Part shown: positions 62,375 to 64,000 of the stretch, piece after piece
Layout: every line of letters starts with the position of its first letter
Position numbering within the stretch: the first letter of the stretch is position 1
Source: Siphonobacter sp. BAB-5405
Lineage (GTDB): Bacteria > Bacteroidota > Bacteroidia > Cytophagales > Spirosomataceae
Direction of reading: 5' to 3'
Assembly: GCF_002872335.1 (NCBI RefSeq)
Contig: NZ_NJAG01000007.1
Coordinates: 1 to 64,000 of the forward strand
DNA: 64,000 bases
The notes under the pieces: model-generated
What the model was told of the DNA's origin: nothing
The model's input: the letters and a program-made list of their open reading frames with translations, nothing else
Databases searched by the model: none
Made by a program: the position numbers and the translations under genes

Positions 62375-62638
62375 GAGTAGATCTGCGACTTCGGGCTTGG
62401 GCCTAAAGCAAATACGATTAGGCCCGCAAAATTAGCTATTCGTCCGGAATAAGAATCATGCAGGAGCAAGGACTTTCACAAGCGGCAGTATTCTCTATTC
62501 TCCGGGAGGATCTGATGCCTTGCCCGACGCTTTGACAGCGTCCAATTTCAGTATATATGGATACAGGAAATCCGATTTTTTTTCTTTGATTCGCTTTTGG
62601 ACTGTTTGCTCAATTTTACTTCATTGGTATCCTAACGC

Positions 62639-63091
62639 ATGATTACGCTCCTTCGCACCAATTCTGAACACCCCGATTTCCGGACGCTGGTCACTTTACT
62701 CGACCGCGAACTGCACCAGCGTGATGGTGAAGAACACGCCTTCTACGCCCAGTTCAATACAATTGACGCCATTGCTCACGTAATTGTTGCCTACGCTGAA
62801 GGTAAGGCCGTAGGCTGCGGGGCGATTAAGTTCTTTGCTGAAGATACCACCGAGGTAAAACGGATGTTTGTGCATGCCGATTACCGCAGTCGGGGAGTGG
62901 CTTCGCTGGTATTAAAGGAACTCGAAGCCTGGGCTCAGGAGCTGGGATTCACGGTCTGCGTACTCGAAACGGGCAAGCGACAACCCGAGGCTATCCGGCT
63001 ATATGAGAAAAACGGATACGTACCAACCCCAAACTATGGTCAATACATCGGTGTAGAAAACAGTGTTTGCTTCCGAAAAGAAATCCAGTGA
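62639..63091 (+). CDS. GNAT-family N-acetyltransferase
   Basis: A 150-residue GCN5-type acetyltransferase. The acetyl-CoA motif A is VKRMFVHADYRSRGVASLVL (R-x-x-G-V/I-A form), preceded by VGCGAIKFF and followed by VCVLETGKRQPEAIRLYEKN, a typical motif B. The acceptor is unknown. It is divergent from hisG. Confidence 0.9.
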   Translation: MITLLRTNSEHPDFRTLVTLLDRELHQRDGEEHAFYAQFNTIDAIAHVIVAYAEGKAVGCGAIKFFAEDTTEVKRMFVHADYRSRGVASLVLKELEAWAQELGFTVCVLETGKRQPEAIRLYEKNGYVPTPNYGQYIGVENSVCFRKEIQ

Positions 63092-63093
63092 AA

Positions 63094-63133
63094 AATGATC
63101 GGCTTTTCAGGCTGATATGAGAAGCCGATCATT
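63094..63133 (+). terminator. Terminator of the GNAT gene
   Basis: Twelve-bp stem aatgatcggctt/aagccgatcatt with further pairing inside a 16-base loop, three bases after the stop codon. Confidence 0.85.
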
Positions 63134-63280
63134 GTTTACTACACTAGGCAATAAGTATTGTTTTTCTTTCTTTTGATATTAATTTTAAAGGCTAATCGTT
63201 TTCCATGAAAATTGTTTTATTTTCATCGGATAAATAGACTAACGTCTACAATTTACCCCCAGAACACCCAACTTAAATCG

Positions 63281-64000
63281 ATGATTTCCTCTGCCAAGTC
63301 ATCTTTAATTATTTCTACCTATAACTGGCCAGAAGCACTCCGGTTTTGTTTGCAAAGTGTGGCGAATCAGAAGATTATGCCTGCCGAAGTAATCATTGCC
63401 GACGATGGTTCCGGTCCAGAAACCCGTGCGGTCATTGAGGCGATGCGGCCCTTACTTTTGGTTCCTCTTTTGCATATCTGGCACGAAGATCGGGGGTTTC
63501 GTAAAGCTGAAATTCTCAACAAAGCGGTTCAACATAGTTCAGGCGAATACCTCATCCAGGTAGACGGCGATGTCATTTTACATCCCTTCTTCATTCAGGA
63601 TCATCTGTTAGCTTCTGAACCAGGGGCCTTTGTTCGAGGAACCCGGGCCCGAATTACCGAAGCCCGAACATCGGAGTTACTTTCGAGTCTGGACGCTGCT
63701 TCCAGTTATCCATCGCTGCATGCCTTTTCTCCAGGTGTTTATAACCGGCTCAATGCCCTTCGGTTACCGTGGCTTCAATCGCTTGGGGAGCGAAAGGAAA
63801 TGAAAAGCCGCGATGTCAGAGGTAGTAATCTTGCCTTCTGGAAGGCCGACTTTGTTCGGGTAAATGGTTACAATAACGATTTGCAGGGCTGGGGACACGA
63901 AGATGAAGAATTAGCGGTCCGATTTATCAATAATGCAATCGTGAAAAAAATTGTGAAGCTCCGGGCCGTTCAGTTTCACCTGCACCACCAGGAACAACCC
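63281..64000 (+). CDS. Glycosyltransferase family 2 (partial, cut by window end)
   Basis: An ATG at 63281 opens a frame that stays open to the last base (240 codons). The N-terminus SLIISTYNWPEALRFCLQSV is the GT2 nucleotide-binding start; IIADDGSG, EDRGFRKAEILNKAV, the DxD as VDGDVILHP and the C-terminal WGHEDEELAVRF (ED acid motif) follow. This ordering matches GT2 enzymes with a galactosyltransferase-like C-terminal half. The 3' end lies outside the window. Confidence 0.9.
   Translation, partial: MISSAKSSLIISTYNWPEALRFCLQSVANQKIMPAEVIIADDGSGPETRAVIEAMRPLLLVPLLHIWHEDRGFRKAEILNKAVQHSSGEYLIQVDGDVILHPFFIQDHLLASEPGAFVRGTRARITEARTSELLSSLDAASSYPSLHAFSPGVYNRLNALRLPWLQSLGERKEMKSRDVRGSNLAFWKADFVRVNGYNNDLQGWGHEDEELAVRFINNAIVKKIVKLRAVQFHLHHQEQP

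Noticed and set aside
1-64000. Genomic island, prophage or integrative element
   Set aside because: No integrase, transposase, tRNA attachment site or phage gene was found; the accessory stretch at 26.6-36 kb is bounded by ordinary housekeeping genes.

Overview
The window looks like a chromosomal segment of a Bacteroidota member, most likely order Cytophagales near Spirosomaceae (inference). The signs are: about 50% GC; start codons preceded by A-rich sequence rather than Shine-Dalgarno sites; several -7 boxes of the Bacteroidota form TAnnTTTG, two with a well-spaced upstream TTG; many small lipoproteins with an LxxC lipobox; WG-repeat, DUF1080 and DUF922-like proteins; and the carboxyspermidine/carboxynorspermidine route to polyamines. 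About fifty protein genes are present, mostly housekeeping. I found no tRNA, rRNA, CRISPR array, transposase, phage or plasmid gene.

Layout. 0-10 kb: WG-repeat protein, hisS, a 48-residue basic protein with its own promoter and terminator, DUF1080 protein, zinc-ribbon methyltransferase, aminopeptidase P, a repeat-filled gap, DUF1003 protein and PBP4. 10-26 kb: beta-CASP hydrolase, accA, HAD phosphatase, site-2 protease, PlsC-like acyltransferase, lpxB, a 6-pyruvoyltetrahydropterin synthase/QueD homologue, hldD, nspC, two paralogous lipoproteins, hslV, pyruvate dehydrogenase E2, fatty acid desaturase and lepA. 26.6-36 kb: a more accessory stretch with secreted or membrane proteins of unknown role, a CocE-type hydrolase, an NAD-dependent epimerase, a lone effector-binding protein, a large polytopic membrane protein and three copies of one intergenic hairpin family. 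36-45 kb: DEAD-box helicase, small membrane protein, carboxyspermidine dehydrogenase, a copper cluster (unknown gene, copA, copZ), a lipoprotein and pyrG. 45-64 kb: yidC, a split TPR/periplasmic-binding protein, hemL, a frameshifted glycosyltransferase, GNAT, NlpC/P60 peptidase, tex, an AddA/RecB-like helicase-nuclease, an outer-membrane barrel, hisG-hisD-hisC, a second GNAT and a glycosyltransferase cut by the window end.

Working together. lpxB, hldD and the PlsC-like protein serve the envelope (lipid A, heptose, phospholipid). accA, the desaturase and pyruvate dehydrogenase E2 feed lipid metabolism. nspC and the saccharopine-dehydrogenase-like gene form the two last steps of one polyamine pathway although about 18 kb apart. 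hisG-hisD-hisC is a tight operon. copA and copZ form a copper-export pair.

The most unusual content is intergenic. There are three separate families of short structured repeats: a 3'-UTR hairpin family, a composite hairpin family between convergent genes, and long inverted repeats built from GTTT/AAAC-rich words between genes. Two genes are each broken by an apparent single-base frameshift.
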